Shown: positions 1 through 9,411 of the stretch, in pieces
How positions within the stretch are numbered: position 1 is the stretch's first letter
Layout: every line of letters starts with the position of its first letter
Source: Thermoplasmata archaeon
GTDB lineage: Archaea > Thermoplasmatota > Thermoplasmata > Methanomassiliicoccales > Methanomethylophilaceae
Assembly: GCA_015063135.1 (NCBI GenBank)
Contig: SUTA01000003.1
Location: 1-64,000, forward strand
DNA: 64,000 nucleotides
Direction: 5' to 3'
Position numbers and translations under genes: made by a program
Notes under the pieces: generated by a model
The model's input: only the letters and a program-made list of their open reading frames with translations
Database searches by the model: none
Told to the model about the DNA's origin: nothing

Positions 1-10
1 CAGGCTCGCA

Positions 11-35
11 GCTTGAATCGGCATTCGATTCAAGC
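11..35. other. Perfect inverted repeat (10-bp stem, 5-nt loop) in the non-coding window start
   Basis: gcttgaatcg-gcatt-cgattcaagc. No convincing ORF in 1-300; possibly part of a structured RNA cut by the window edge. Confidence 0.35.
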
Positions 36-311
36 CTAACTCCCGACATCCGATGCCGGTTATGGGATGCGAGGTCCGAGGTATTCTGCCGTTGTCCCCT
101 TTTGCGGCCATGACCGCCTTCGGAAATTACGGAGTCGACCGACGACCAGGCTCGAAAAGTCATCTTACGGCCATCTGGACCGTCTAAAGTAAATTGCGTT
201 GGCATGACAGGACCGGTGGGTCGGATGCGGGGATCTCCCAGCGTAAGCTATAAACAGCAAGCAAAAACATGCAGTAACAACGCTCGTTTTTGTCAAGTAA
301 ATAGGGATGAG

Positions 312-384
312 CGCCCTGGCCGGAATTTGAATCCGAGTCGAAGCCTCGACAGGGCTTCATGATAGGCCGCTACACTACCAGGGC
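312..384 (-). tRNA. tRNA-Asp (GTC)
   Basis: Reverse complement GCCCTGG...CCAGGGC-G acceptor stem, T arm GGATTCAAATTCC, anticodon loop CTGTCGA with anticodon GTC. Confidence 0.9.
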
Positions 385-502
385 AGTAATCGTGAGTATA
401 GTGGGGTTCTATATAACGTTATCGAACAGCTGGCTTCAAGGCATCCAGGCCAGGCCGGTGTCAATCGTGCAGAGTTATCTACATGCTCGCCGATTATCAT
501 CC

Positions 503-904
503 ATGCCCTTGGGAGATCCGCACGGGGGCCTCTTCGAGTACACCGACGAGGGGCTGCCCGAGACAGTTTTCGCATGCACGGTGCCGGCCAGAGACCCCTC
601 CAGGTCCGCCGCGTTCTACACGGATGTCCTTGGCATGGAGCTCCTGGGCTCCAACGGGGAGCGCGTTTTCCTGCGCAGGGGAACCTGCAACATCGTCCTC
701 GAGAGGTCCGATGCGGTCGGAATCGATACAGGCATCTATCTCGGAGTCGGCAACCCGTACGATACCCGTCGCAGGCTTATAGACGAGGGCGTGGTCTTCG
801 CAGAGCCCCCTGTGAGGACGCCTCTGGGGACCGCGACAGCCATCAGGGACGATGACGGGAACACGCTGCACCTGATCGAGACGGGTGCTGAATTCATATT
901 GCGA
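503..904 (+). CDS. VOC/glyoxalase-family protein; ends at in-frame CGA (902-904), ORF track runs to 931
   Basis: FACTVPARDPSRSAAFYTDVLGMEL...DDDGNTLHLIETG. GC hairpin 912-927 directly after CGA. Confidence 0.75.
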
Positions 905-937
905 GAAGGATGGGGGCCGGGGCCCCCGTGAAAGGTT

Positions 938-2140
938 TCAATCGCCGAGGTTGGCCTGGGCGATGGCCTTGTCGAGCTCCTCCTGGAGCTCCTGCGGCAG
1001 TCCGGATATGCTCCCGGAGAGGAATCCCCTGACGATCATGCTGACGGCCTGGTCCTCGTCGAGTCCCCTGGACATGAGGTACTCGATCTGGTCCCTGGCG
1101 ATCTTCCCGACGGCGGCCTCGTGCGTCATCTCGACGTCCGCGACGTGCGCCTCCAGCTCGGGGACCGCGAGGGTGGAGCCTCCGTCCTTCAGGATGATGC
1201 TCCTGCACTCCAGGTGGGCCTTGACGCCGGGGACGTTGCCCACGAGCCTGCCGCGGGCGCACATCCTGCCGCCCATGGAGATGCTGCGGCTCATGATCTC
1301 GGCCTTGCTCCCCTTGCCGTTGAGGTTGACCATCCCGCCGGTGTCGATGTCGGATCCCTCGAACGCCACGCAGACGGTGTTGTAGGTGGCGGAGGAGTTC
1401 TCGCCGAGGGTGGCCACGGGGAAGCTCTGGAGGCTCCCCACGGGGTTCATGATGACGTAGTTGTTGACGTAGTTGGAGTTCTTCCCGACGACGCAGTTGG
1501 TCCTGGGCCTGACCCCGGTCTGCTTCCCCCAGCTGTGGATCATGGAGAACGTCAGGTTGGCGTTGTCCCCCACGAAGATCTCCGACACGCCGATGTGCAG
1601 CGAGTCGTTGGCGTGGTGGGCGGTGGAGCACCCGGTGATCATCTCCAGGGTGGCACCGTCCTCGACGATGATGATGTTGTGCACGTTCTGGATGCTCTTG
1701 TCCTTGTTGAGCAGCATGCAGGTCTGGACAGGGTTCTTGATGTGGTAGCCTGACTTGACCCTGATGAAGTACCCGTCGGAGTTCTCCAGGTAGGATTTCG
1801 CGGTGTACTTGTCCTTGGTGGGGTCCATGGCCTTCCACATGTAGTCCTTCAGGCCGTCGTGCTTCTCCAGCGCCTTGCTGAGGGACATCATCTCCAGCCC
1901 CTCCTGCCTCTTGGTGCTGCAGTGGCTCATGCCGTTGTCTATGAACATCAGGGTGCCGGCGCGGTTCATCTCGTCCGCCACGACTCCCACGTGCTCCATG
2001 TACTTCTTGTAGTCGGAGGATTCGATGTCGTCGACCTGCTCGGGCTCCCTGGTCCCCTCCTCGTAGCGGTCCAGGTCCAGGTCGGCGCCGTATGCGCCCT
2101 TCTTGCCGAGTGCTTCCCTGATTGTCTTCTCGTCGGCCAT
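938..2140 (-). CDS. sufB: SufB/SufD-family Fe-S cluster scaffold
   Basis: SufBD-type sequence, adjacent to the SufC ATPase. Confidence 0.9.
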   Translation of the reverse strand: MADEKTIREALGKKGAYGADLDLDRYEEGTREPEQVDDIESSDYKKYMEHVGVVADEMNRAGTLMFIDNGMSHCSTKRQEGLEMMSLSKALEKHDGLKDYMWKAMDPTKDKYTAKSYLENSDGYFIRVKSGYHIKNPVQTCMLLNKDKSIQNVHNIIIVEDGATLEMITGCSTAHHANDSLHIGVSEIFVGDNANLTFSMIHSWGKQTGVRPRTNCVVGKNSNYVNNYVIMNPVGSLQSFPVATLGENSSATYNTVCVAFEGSDIDTGGMVNLNGKGSKAEIMSRSISMGGRMCARGRLVGNVPGVKAHLECRSIILKDGGSTLAVPELEAHVADVEMTHEAAVGKIARDQIEYLMSRGLDEDQAVSMIVRGFLSGSISGLPQELQEELDKAIAQANLGD

Positions 2141-2144
2141 CCGA

Positions 2145-2864
2145 TCACTCCTCCCCGTATCCGTTCTCCCTGATGTCCTTCAGGAACTCCATGGGCTTGC
2201 CCTGGCTGACGATCCTCCCGCTCCTCATGATGTAGGCGGTGTCTGCCTCGATGTAGTTGAGGATCTGGCCGGTGTGCGTGATCACGAGGGAGGACACGTG
2301 CCTCCCGACCTCGTTCTTGCCGTAGTTGAGTAGGTCCCTCGTCTTGTTGCCTATGAGGTCGATGATCTCCAGGTCCACCCCGGACTCGGGCTCGTCCAGG
2401 AGAATGAGTTCGGGTTTCTGGGCCGTGAGCTGTAGGAGCTCGGACCTCTTGATCTCCCCGCCGGAGAAGCCGACGTTGACCTCCCTGTCGAGGAACGAGT
2501 CCATCTTGAACGATCCGGCGTCCTTCAGGATCTCGTCCCCGTTCTCGGAGGTGGCTCTTATCAGGTCGCCGAGCTTGACGCCGAAGATGTTCGGGGGCCT
2601 CTGCATCATCATGCCGATGCCCATCTTGGCCCTCTCGTCCACGGTCATGCGGGTTATGTCCACACCCTTGTACAGGATCTGACCGGAGGTCACCTCGATG
2701 GTGCTGTAGCCCATGATGGTGGCCATGAGTGTGGATTTCCCGGACCCGTTGGGGCCGAACAGGACGCACGTCTCCCCTTCGTTCACTGTAAGGTTGACGC
2801 CTTTGAGGATCTCCCTCTCGCCGGCTCTGGCGTGGAGGTCCACTATCTTCAACATCTCGCTCAT
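2145..2864 (-). CDS. sufC: Fe-S assembly ATPase SufC
   Basis: Walker A GPNGSGKST, signature FSGGEIKRSE, LLDEPESGVD. Confidence 0.95.
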   Translation of the reverse strand: MSEMLKIVDLHARAGEREILKGVNLTVNEGETCVLFGPNGSGKSTLMATIMGYSTIEVTSGQILYKGVDITRMTVDERAKMGIGMMMQRPPNIFGVKLGDLIRATSENGDEILKDAGSFKMDSFLDREVNVGFSGGEIKRSELLQLTAQKPELILLDEPESGVDLEIIDLIGNKTRDLLNYGKNEVGRHVSSLVITHTGQILNYIEADTAYIMRSGRIVSQGKPMEFLKDIRENGYGEE

Positions 2865-2966
2865 TGGTAATCAGCCCGATATTCGGATTAAGGCCGAACC
2901 CCGATAAAAAGGTATCACGAGCGCGTGCGCCCACAGTTATATAGGTAGGACGTACTGGACGGTGGC

Positions 2967-3548
2967 ATGAAGGTCCTGGCCCTCAACGGCAGCCCGCGCC
3001 CCATCGGGAACACGTCGAACATCCTGCTGGAGATGCAGGACATGTTCGAGATCGAAGGCATCGAGATGGAGATCATCCACCTCTACGAGTACGAGTTCAC
3101 GAACTGCAACGTCTGCCTCACCTGCGAGATCCGCGGGGACGGGAGGTGCATGGACGAGGACGACGGGCTGAACGACATCCTGGACAGGATGAGGGCGGCG
3201 GACGCGATCCTCCTGGCGGCCCCTACCTACGCCGGGGCGTGCCCCAGCGTAATGCAGGCTTTCATGGAGAGGGCGGCCCTGGTCTTCGAGAAGGGCGACC
3301 TGGGCCTCAGGGGCAAGGTCGGAGGGTGCTTCGCCGTATGTGCCAGAGAGGGCGGGGATATGGTGTACAACCAGATGAGCAGGTTCCTCCTGAGGAACGG
3401 CATGCTCGTGTGCGGCGCCAACCCGGTGCCGATAGTCAGGGCGCTCAACTCGCCCCAGTACGCGGATGACGTCCAGGGCATGAGGGGCATAAAGGCCCTC
3501 GTGGAGGGCATGTCCAGCGCCCTCATGCGCCTGAACGGCTATTATCGA
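2967..3548 (+). CDS. NAD(P)H-dependent FMN reductase / iron-sulfur flavoprotein-like; ends at CGA 3546-3548
   Basis: MKVLALNGSPRPIGNTSNIL, CNVCLTC motif. ORF track overruns to 3677 antisense to the next gene. Confidence 0.85.
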
Positions 3549-3555
3549 ATAGGTT

Positions 3556-4278
3556 TCGGAAGAAGAAGAACCCGCAGCCCTCTGCGGAGCAGATCTTCGC
3601 CACGGCCTCCAGCCTCTCGACGGGGCCGGAGTAGCGGTGCACGGCCATCTTCCCCTCCTCGGGGAGGGCGGTCTTGAGCTTCTCGACCTCGGCCAGCAGG
3701 GCCTCGGCATCCGATGCGGGGAAAACCTTCCCGCTCTCGGCGGCCTCGGGGACGGATGCCACGATGGGGCACCCGTGCCTTGAGGCGATCTCGGGGAGGG
3801 CGCTGTTGCTGGGGCCGAAGGTCCCGATGCACCCGCGGCCCTTGTCCCAGGACAGGGGGCAATTGGCGCACATCTCGTTCATGTCGTCGAAGGACACCAT
3901 GTCCCATCCGGTCACGATGTTCTCGGGGTCGGCTTTGTCCATGGCCCTCTTCCTGTCGGCCTCGGACAGGCCCTCGAGCTCCACCCAGCCGGTGCTGACC
4001 TTCTTGGCTAGGGGCTTCAGGACCTCTATGTCGGAGTCCTTCTTCACCTTGTCCATGTAGACGGCGTCGGTCTCCTCGTTGATCCTGTTCCTCTTCAGGA
4101 ACGCGTCCCAGTCCCCGACGGCCTTCTTGGCGTCGTCCAGGGCGACGATCTCGTCGCTGATGACCAGGTCCTCCAGGCCGGCCTCGTCCAGGAGGTGCAC
4201 TTTCACCACGTTCAGTTTCAGTTCCCTGCAGGGGGCGCTCTTGGCCTCCTTCTCGCATATTCCGATGCTTATTCCCAT
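3556..4278 (-). CDS. Conserved hypothetical protein, Cys-containing; ends at CGA (3558..3556)
   Basis: MGISIGICEKEAKSAPCRELKLNVVKVHLLD...AEGCGFFFF then CGA. ORF track ends at 3523, inside the convergent flavoprotein gene. Confidence 0.7.
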
Positions 4279-4289
4279 TTCACGTCACC

Positions 4290-4895
4290 TCAGCTGTACC
4301 TTCCGCCTACGATCCCCAGCTTGTCCTCTTCCTTGGAGAGCCCGTTGTCGCGGAGGTAGCCCTCCCTGTGGTCGTGGTGGTCGCATGCGACTATCAGCAG
4401 CTTGAGCAGCTTGAACGCCACGGACAGATACAGGGCGCCGGTCACGACTATGTCCACCTTGAGGGTGGTGTCCCCGTCCTTGATCCCTAGGAGCCCGGTG
4501 AGGTCCCCGAAGTTCAGGATGTAGAACAGCCAGAAGATGGAGACTCCAGTGAACGCCACCCAGGCTAGGAGCCTGCCGTTGGAGCCCTTGGCGTAGTATC
4601 CCTTGGGGAACGCCAGGATCACCAGGGGTATGCCTACGTAGAGCCACTTCCACATCAGGTCGACCAGGGCGTCCGTCTCCAGGTGGTCCTGTATGAAGGA
4701 CATGGGGACCAGGACGTTGATGACGATGAGCGGGAAGGCGATGTAGACCAGGGCGGCGATGACCAGGGATACCACGCCCTTCCCGGGCTTGTTCCTGTGG
4801 TCCTCCTCCTCTTTTACCCTGCGGTTGTTGGCTTTGCGCTCCGCCTTGGCTTCTTTCTTGGCCGCCTTCGCAGCCGCCTTTTCCTCACTCGCCAT
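4290..4895 (-). CDS. Hypothetical membrane protein with charged N terminus
   Basis: Lys/Ala/Glu-rich N terminus then hydrophobic segments. Confidence 0.65.
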   Translation of the reverse strand: MASEEKAAAKAAKKEAKAERKANNRRVKEEEDHRNKPGKGVVSLVIAALVYIAFPLIVINVLVPMSFIQDHLETDALVDLMWKWLYVGIPLVILAFPKGYYAKGSNGRLLAWVAFTGVSIFWLFYILNFGDLTGLLGIKDGDTTLKVDIVVTGALYLSVAFKLLKLLIVACDHHDHREGYLRDNGLSKEEDKLGIVGGRYS

Positions 4896-5844
4896 GGAAA
4901 TTCACCTCGATGTATTCGATGGCGGTTATGAACGCCTCGGACATGTCCCCGGGCATTCTGTAGATCTCGTCTCCCATGGACAGGAGGAGGAACCCGTCTT
5001 GCTCGAAGGTCTCCCTCAGGACATCGGATACCTTGCCCTCATCGGACTGGATGACTATCGTGTCGCCGTCCTCGTAGCTCATGTCGCACATGCCGATCGA
5101 GCCTCCGAGGGTGACAGGCACGCTGATGCCGTCCAGGTTGACCAGGGTGATGGTGTCCACTCCTTCGTCGTGGGTATACTTGCCCATGGCATCGTAGTCG
5201 AATGCGGCGTTTAGGTTGACGTCCGCTGACATGAGCCCGGCGTATGAGACCTTGACGTCCACGCGGACCTCGGAGTCGCAGGCCATGGAGGCCATGAGGA
5301 CGACATAGGGGACGGTGACCGCGATGGTAAGGTTGCCGTTGTCCATCTCCCTCTCGGTGTTCCAGGGGACGGTGACCTTGCCGTCCTTGCTGACGGTGGA
5401 GTACCTGAAGTCGATGCTGGAGATCGATGACAGCAGCCCCTCGGTTTTGACACCGGTGGCGACGCCGGTCATCAGTACGGTCCCGTAGGCTATGCTTTCG
5501 ACCTGGGCCGGTGAGCCGTCACCATGTACGACGCTCAGGATCTCGGCCCCGCTCTCCATCGCCTCATGGGCGATCTCGGCGGTGCTGTAGTCGGACATGG
5601 CCATGTGCATGCCCTCGAACGAGGCGTAGAGGTCGTCCTTGTCCTTGAATTTGTCCAGATTCTCTTTCAGGACGTTCTCGTCCATGTATTCTAGGTCGTA
5701 CTCCGCATCCATCCCCAGCGATATGGGGGAGTTGCCGGAGGTCACCATGGGGATGACGGCCAAAATGACCGGCACCGTGACTATAACGAACACCGCAATC
5801 GTCACAGCGAGCTTGACGATGCGTGCGGCGGTTCCCAACTTCAT
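4885..5844 (-). CDS. Hypothetical membrane-anchored protein
   Basis: N-terminal TM segment IVKLAVTIAVFVIVTVPVILAVIP; overlaps the next gene by 11 nt. Confidence 0.65.
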   Translation of the reverse strand: MKLGTAARIVKLAVTIAVFVIVTVPVILAVIPMVTSGNSPISLGMDAEYDLEYMDENVLKENLDKFKDKDDLYASFEGMHMAMSDYSTAEIAHEAMESGAEILSVVHGDGSPAQVESIAYGTVLMTGVATGVKTEGLLSSISSIDFRYSTVSKDGKVTVPWNTEREMDNGNLTIAVTVPYVVLMASMACDSEVRVDVKVSYAGLMSADVNLNAAFDYDAMGKYTHDEGVDTITLVNLDGISVPVTLGGSIGMCDMSYEDGDTIVIQSDEGKVSDVLRETFEQDGFLLLSMGDEIYRMPGDMSEAFITAIEYIEVNFHGE

Positions 5845-5970
5845 GCGGAGCGTATGTGCCTCGCGCGTAATAAACTCGACCCCGTGCCGAACCCGAGGGC
5901 CGGGGCAAAGTAGGATGATTCATCCAAGGTTTTATCAGAATAACGCGAGATTAGATGTCGGGAGATCAAC

Positions 5971-6798
5971 ATGTACCAGCTAGCGGTCTACGGGAAGGGC
6001 GGCATCGGGAAGTCCACGATGTCCGCGAACATCTCCGTCTCACTGGCCCTCAGGGGCCGCAGGGTGATGCAGATCGGATGCGATCCGAAGCACGATTCCA
6101 CCAGGCTCCTGCTCGGCGGCAGGCCGCAGAGGACCGTCCTGGATTACGTGAGGGAGGTCCCGGCCGGCCAGCGCGACCTGCGCGATGTCATAGAGGAGGG
6201 CTCCGCAGGGGTCCTCTGCGCCGAGGCCGGGGGGCCGGAGCCGGGCATAGGGTGCGCAGGCCGCGGAATACTCACGACCTTCGACACCCTTAGGAAGCTG
6301 GGCGCGGACGCCATAGAGACCGATTACCGCATCTACGATGTCCTGGGGGACGTGGTATGCGGCGGCTTCGCCGTCCCGCTAAGGGGGGAGTACGCCGACG
6401 GCATAATCCTGGTGACGTCCGGCGAGTTCATGTCGATGTACGCCGCGAACAACATCATGAAGGGCCTGAGGAACTTCGACACCGGCAGGCCCAGGCTCAT
6501 AGGCATCGTGCTGAACTCCCGCGGGGTCGAAGGCGAGGAGGAGAGCGTTCGCAGGTTCGCGGAGGCCGCCGGCACAGAGGTCATAGCCGTCATCCCGAGG
6601 GACGGTCTGTTCGCCGATGCCGAGTCCAAGGGCCGCACCGTAAGGGAGCTGCACCCCGACAGCCACATCTCCAAGGCCATCGATTCCATAGCGGACAGGC
6701 TGGAGGCAGTGGCCTCCGGCCGGGTCCCGGCGGTGGACCCGAAGCCCCTCGACGACGATCAGATGACGGATCTGGCCGCCGGCAGGCCGATACGCTAG
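5971..6798 (+). CDS. NifH-like ATPase of a nitrogenase-like system; ORF ends at TAG 6796-6798
   Basis: YGKGGIGKSTMSANIS P-loop, GCDPKHDST, CAGRGI and DVVCGGFAVP cluster cysteines. Confidence 0.9.
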   Translation: MYQLAVYGKGGIGKSTMSANISVSLALRGRRVMQIGCDPKHDSTRLLLGGRPQRTVLDYVREVPAGQRDLRDVIEEGSAGVLCAEAGGPEPGIGCAGRGILTTFDTLRKLGADAIETDYRIYDVLGDVVCGGFAVPLRGEYADGIILVTSGEFMSMYAANNIMKGLRNFDTGRPRLIGIVLNSRGVEGEEESVRRFAEAAGTEVIAVIPRDGLFADAESKGRTVRELHPDSHISKAIDSIADRLEAVASGRVPAVDPKPLDDDQMTDLAAGRPIR

Positions 6799-6822
6799 GG
6801 CTGCGGCGCCGGAGACGTCCCG

Positions 6823-8112
6823 ATGGCCTGCGGCGGCTGCGGGAGGAGGACCTCCATAAAGGAGACGCACCTCATGCAGTCATGCGCCGCGTACGGCGCA
6901 GCCGCATCGTTCCTGAGACTGAACGACGTGGGCGTGGTACTGCACGGCCCCAGGAGCTGCGCCTACCTCATGGACTCGTCGAGGAGCAAGGCTGTCCTGG
7001 AGATGTACGACGAGGGCCTCTACGGGACCGCTCCAGCCAGGAACCTCAGGTGCTCCGGGATGGACGACGCCGCCTCCATATTCGGGGGGACCGCCGACCT
7101 GGAGAGGTGCATAAGGGAGACAGCCGCCGAGGGGTACGGGGACATCGCCGTCATCACCACCTGCATGCCCGGCATCATAGGGGACGACTGCCTCGCTGTG
7201 ATTGAGAGGATGTCCGTGGAGTACTCGGACGTCAGATTCCATTACGTTCCGGCTGACGGGGACATCGCCGGGGATTACACCGACGGGTTCATCATGGCCG
7301 CCACCTGCATCGCCGGGATGGTGGACACGAGCATCCCACGCGGGAAGGGCGGCGTGAATCTCATAGGGTCCACCTTCTTCGACCTTCACACGCCGGCCCA
7401 GAGGGACGACCTCCGCAGGGTCCTAGCCCTCTTCGGCCTCCACGAGCATGCGAGGTTCGTGGACGAGGGCCCGTCCGACCTCATCAGGCGGTACAACGAG
7501 GCCGAGTTCGACATGGCGATCAACGACACCATGGCCACCAGGGAGATGGTGGACGTGCTGCGTGGAGCTACCGGGAGGTCGCCGGAGCTGCCGCCCCTGC
7601 CCACCGGGATCAGGGAGTATGCCGAGTGGCTACGCGCGGTCGGGAGGCTCACCGGGCGCCCGGAGGCCGCCGAGGAGGAGATCTCCAGGGCCGAAGGGTC
7701 ATACCGCGGGTTCGTGGAATCCCACAGGGCGAGGTTCGCAGGGAAGAGGGTCATGATCTTCACCAGGCTCAACATGAACATAGATTGGCTCATCGACCTC
7801 CTGGACGACCTCGGGGCCGAAGTGCCCAGGATAGCGTTCGGGAGGAGCTCCAGGAAGAGGGGGGCCGCCCCCGTGACCCGCTATCCGGACAGGATCACGG
7901 CGGAGTACGACGACGAGGGGTTCAACGACGACCTCGCATCGATCCGCCCGGACATAGTCATTACCGACTATCCGCGCGGGGACGAAGCCTCGTGGAGGCA
8001 TGCCAGGATAGGCAAGGTCGGCATGGGCGTGGCGCCGGTGCTCAGGTACGCCGAGTACCTGGAGGACCTCATGCGCCTGCCCATGGCCGAGGGATGGAGG
8101 GAACTGGGATGA
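6823..8112 (+). CDS. NifD/NifE-like nitrogenase-family component 1 subunit
   Basis: SCAAYGAA..., HGPRSCAYLMDSS, adjacent to NifH-like gene; same frame as the upstream gene after its TAG. Confidence 0.75.
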   Translation: MACGGCGRRTSIKETHLMQSCAAYGAAASFLRLNDVGVVLHGPRSCAYLMDSSRSKAVLEMYDEGLYGTAPARNLRCSGMDDAASIFGGTADLERCIRETAAEGYGDIAVITTCMPGIIGDDCLAVIERMSVEYSDVRFHYVPADGDIAGDYTDGFIMAATCIAGMVDTSIPRGKGGVNLIGSTFFDLHTPAQRDDLRRVLALFGLHEHARFVDEGPSDLIRRYNEAEFDMAINDTMATREMVDVLRGATGRSPELPPLPTGIREYAEWLRAVGRLTGRPEAAEEEISRAEGSYRGFVESHRARFAGKRVMIFTRLNMNIDWLIDLLDDLGAEVPRIAFGRSSRKRGAAPVTRYPDRITAEYDDEGFNDDLASIRPDIVITDYPRGDEASWRHARIGKVGMGVAPVLRYAEYLEDLMRLPMAEGWRELG

Positions 8113-9377
8113 GGAGGACGCTGCCCGACGGGTTCACAGGAGCCGTGATGGCGGTCGAGAGCATCTCGGATGCGGTCGCCTTCCTTCACGGCCCTGGAGG
8201 ATGCAGGATCCGCCATATGGTGCATTCCAGCGCGGTGTTCCCGCGCATGAGCGGTCCAGGGGACGTGGATCTCAGCTGGTTCTACTGCGGCTATCCCCGC
8301 GTCCCGGCCACCTATCTGGACGAGTACGATTACGTCAACGGCGGCTCCTACAAGGTCCGGGAGGGCCTGGAGCACATTTCGGGGAAGAAGCCCTCGCTGG
8401 CCGTCGTGATAAACTCCCCCGGGGCCGCGCTGATAGGCGATAACCACGAGAAGGCCATAGCCGACTCGGGCATAGAAAGGGCGGTGTTCATGGACGAGTC
8501 GCTGGTCTCCATGCCATATACCCGCTGCTACGCGCACATGCTGCTGACCATACTGAGGAGCGTCGCCGAGGAGGGGCGCCCGACCAGGAAGGGCACTGCT
8601 GTGATACTTGGGATCACGATCATGGACAAGGACTGGGCGGCTTCCGCCGAGGAGCTCTCGGCATACGTGGCTTCCATGGGACTGGAAGTGCTCTGTATCC
8701 CGGGAGCGGGGGCATCGGTGGACGATCTGGCGCATTCGGTGGAAGCTGAGTATGCCATAGTGGTCTGCCCCGAGGCATGCGACGGCCTGCCGGAGTTCTA
8801 CGCCTCCCGCGGGGCCAAGGTGGTGCGTTCCCCGGACGGCGCCCCCGTCGGATTGGACGCCCTGGAATCGTGGATAGGAGCCATAGCGGGCGCCACCGGG
8901 CGCGACCCGTCGAAGGCCCTCGATGCGGTCAGGGCCGAGAGGGCAAGGATCCGCGACAAGCTGATGGGCATGAGGTACAACTCCATGAGGATCAAGGGCC
9001 TGAGGTTCTCCGCGGCCGGAACGGCATCCGTGGTGAGGCCGCTGGCATCGTGGCTGTACCGCTACCTCTCCATGGCCCCGACAGCCGTAGCCGTCGATCC
9101 CGGGGCGGACCCGGATGAGGCGGCTGCGCTGAAGGCCTTCCTGGAAGCTGCGGACTACGGCGATTCGTTCGGAAGGGAGCCGGTGGACGGCTGTGACGTG
9201 GTCCTGTGCGAGGGCTTCACGGCGGAGACCATGCGCCTCGCCGGCCAGTGCAGGATAGGCATCCCGATAGGATACTCATCGATGGGCCTGGACGACGTGA
9301 TCCCGAGGCCCATCTACGGCATACAGGGCGCCAGGTACATCCTCGATGAGCTGCTCCACGGCGTGCGCGGGAGCTGA
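8109..9377 (+). CDS. NifK/NifN-like nitrogenase-family component 1 subunit
   Basis: SDAVAFLHGPGGCRIRHM, VINSPGAALIGDNHEKAI; ATGA overlap with the upstream gene. Confidence 0.75.
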   Translation: MRRTLPDGFTGAVMAVESISDAVAFLHGPGGCRIRHMVHSSAVFPRMSGPGDVDLSWFYCGYPRVPATYLDEYDYVNGGSYKVREGLEHISGKKPSLAVVINSPGAALIGDNHEKAIADSGIERAVFMDESLVSMPYTRCYAHMLLTILRSVAEEGRPTRKGTAVILGITIMDKDWAASAEELSAYVASMGLEVLCIPGAGASVDDLAHSVEAEYAIVVCPEACDGLPEFYASRGAKVVRSPDGAPVGLDALESWIGAIAGATGRDPSKALDAVRAERARIRDKLMGMRYNSMRIKGLRFSAAGTASVVRPLASWLYRYLSMAPTAVAVDPGADPDEAAALKAFLEAADYGDSFGREPVDGCDVVLCEGFTAETMRLAGQCRIGIPIGYSSMGLDDVIPRPIYGIQGARYILDELLHGVRGS

Positions 9378-9411
9378 GAAGTGGGAAAGGGGCCGGAGCC
9401 CCTGGAGTGTT

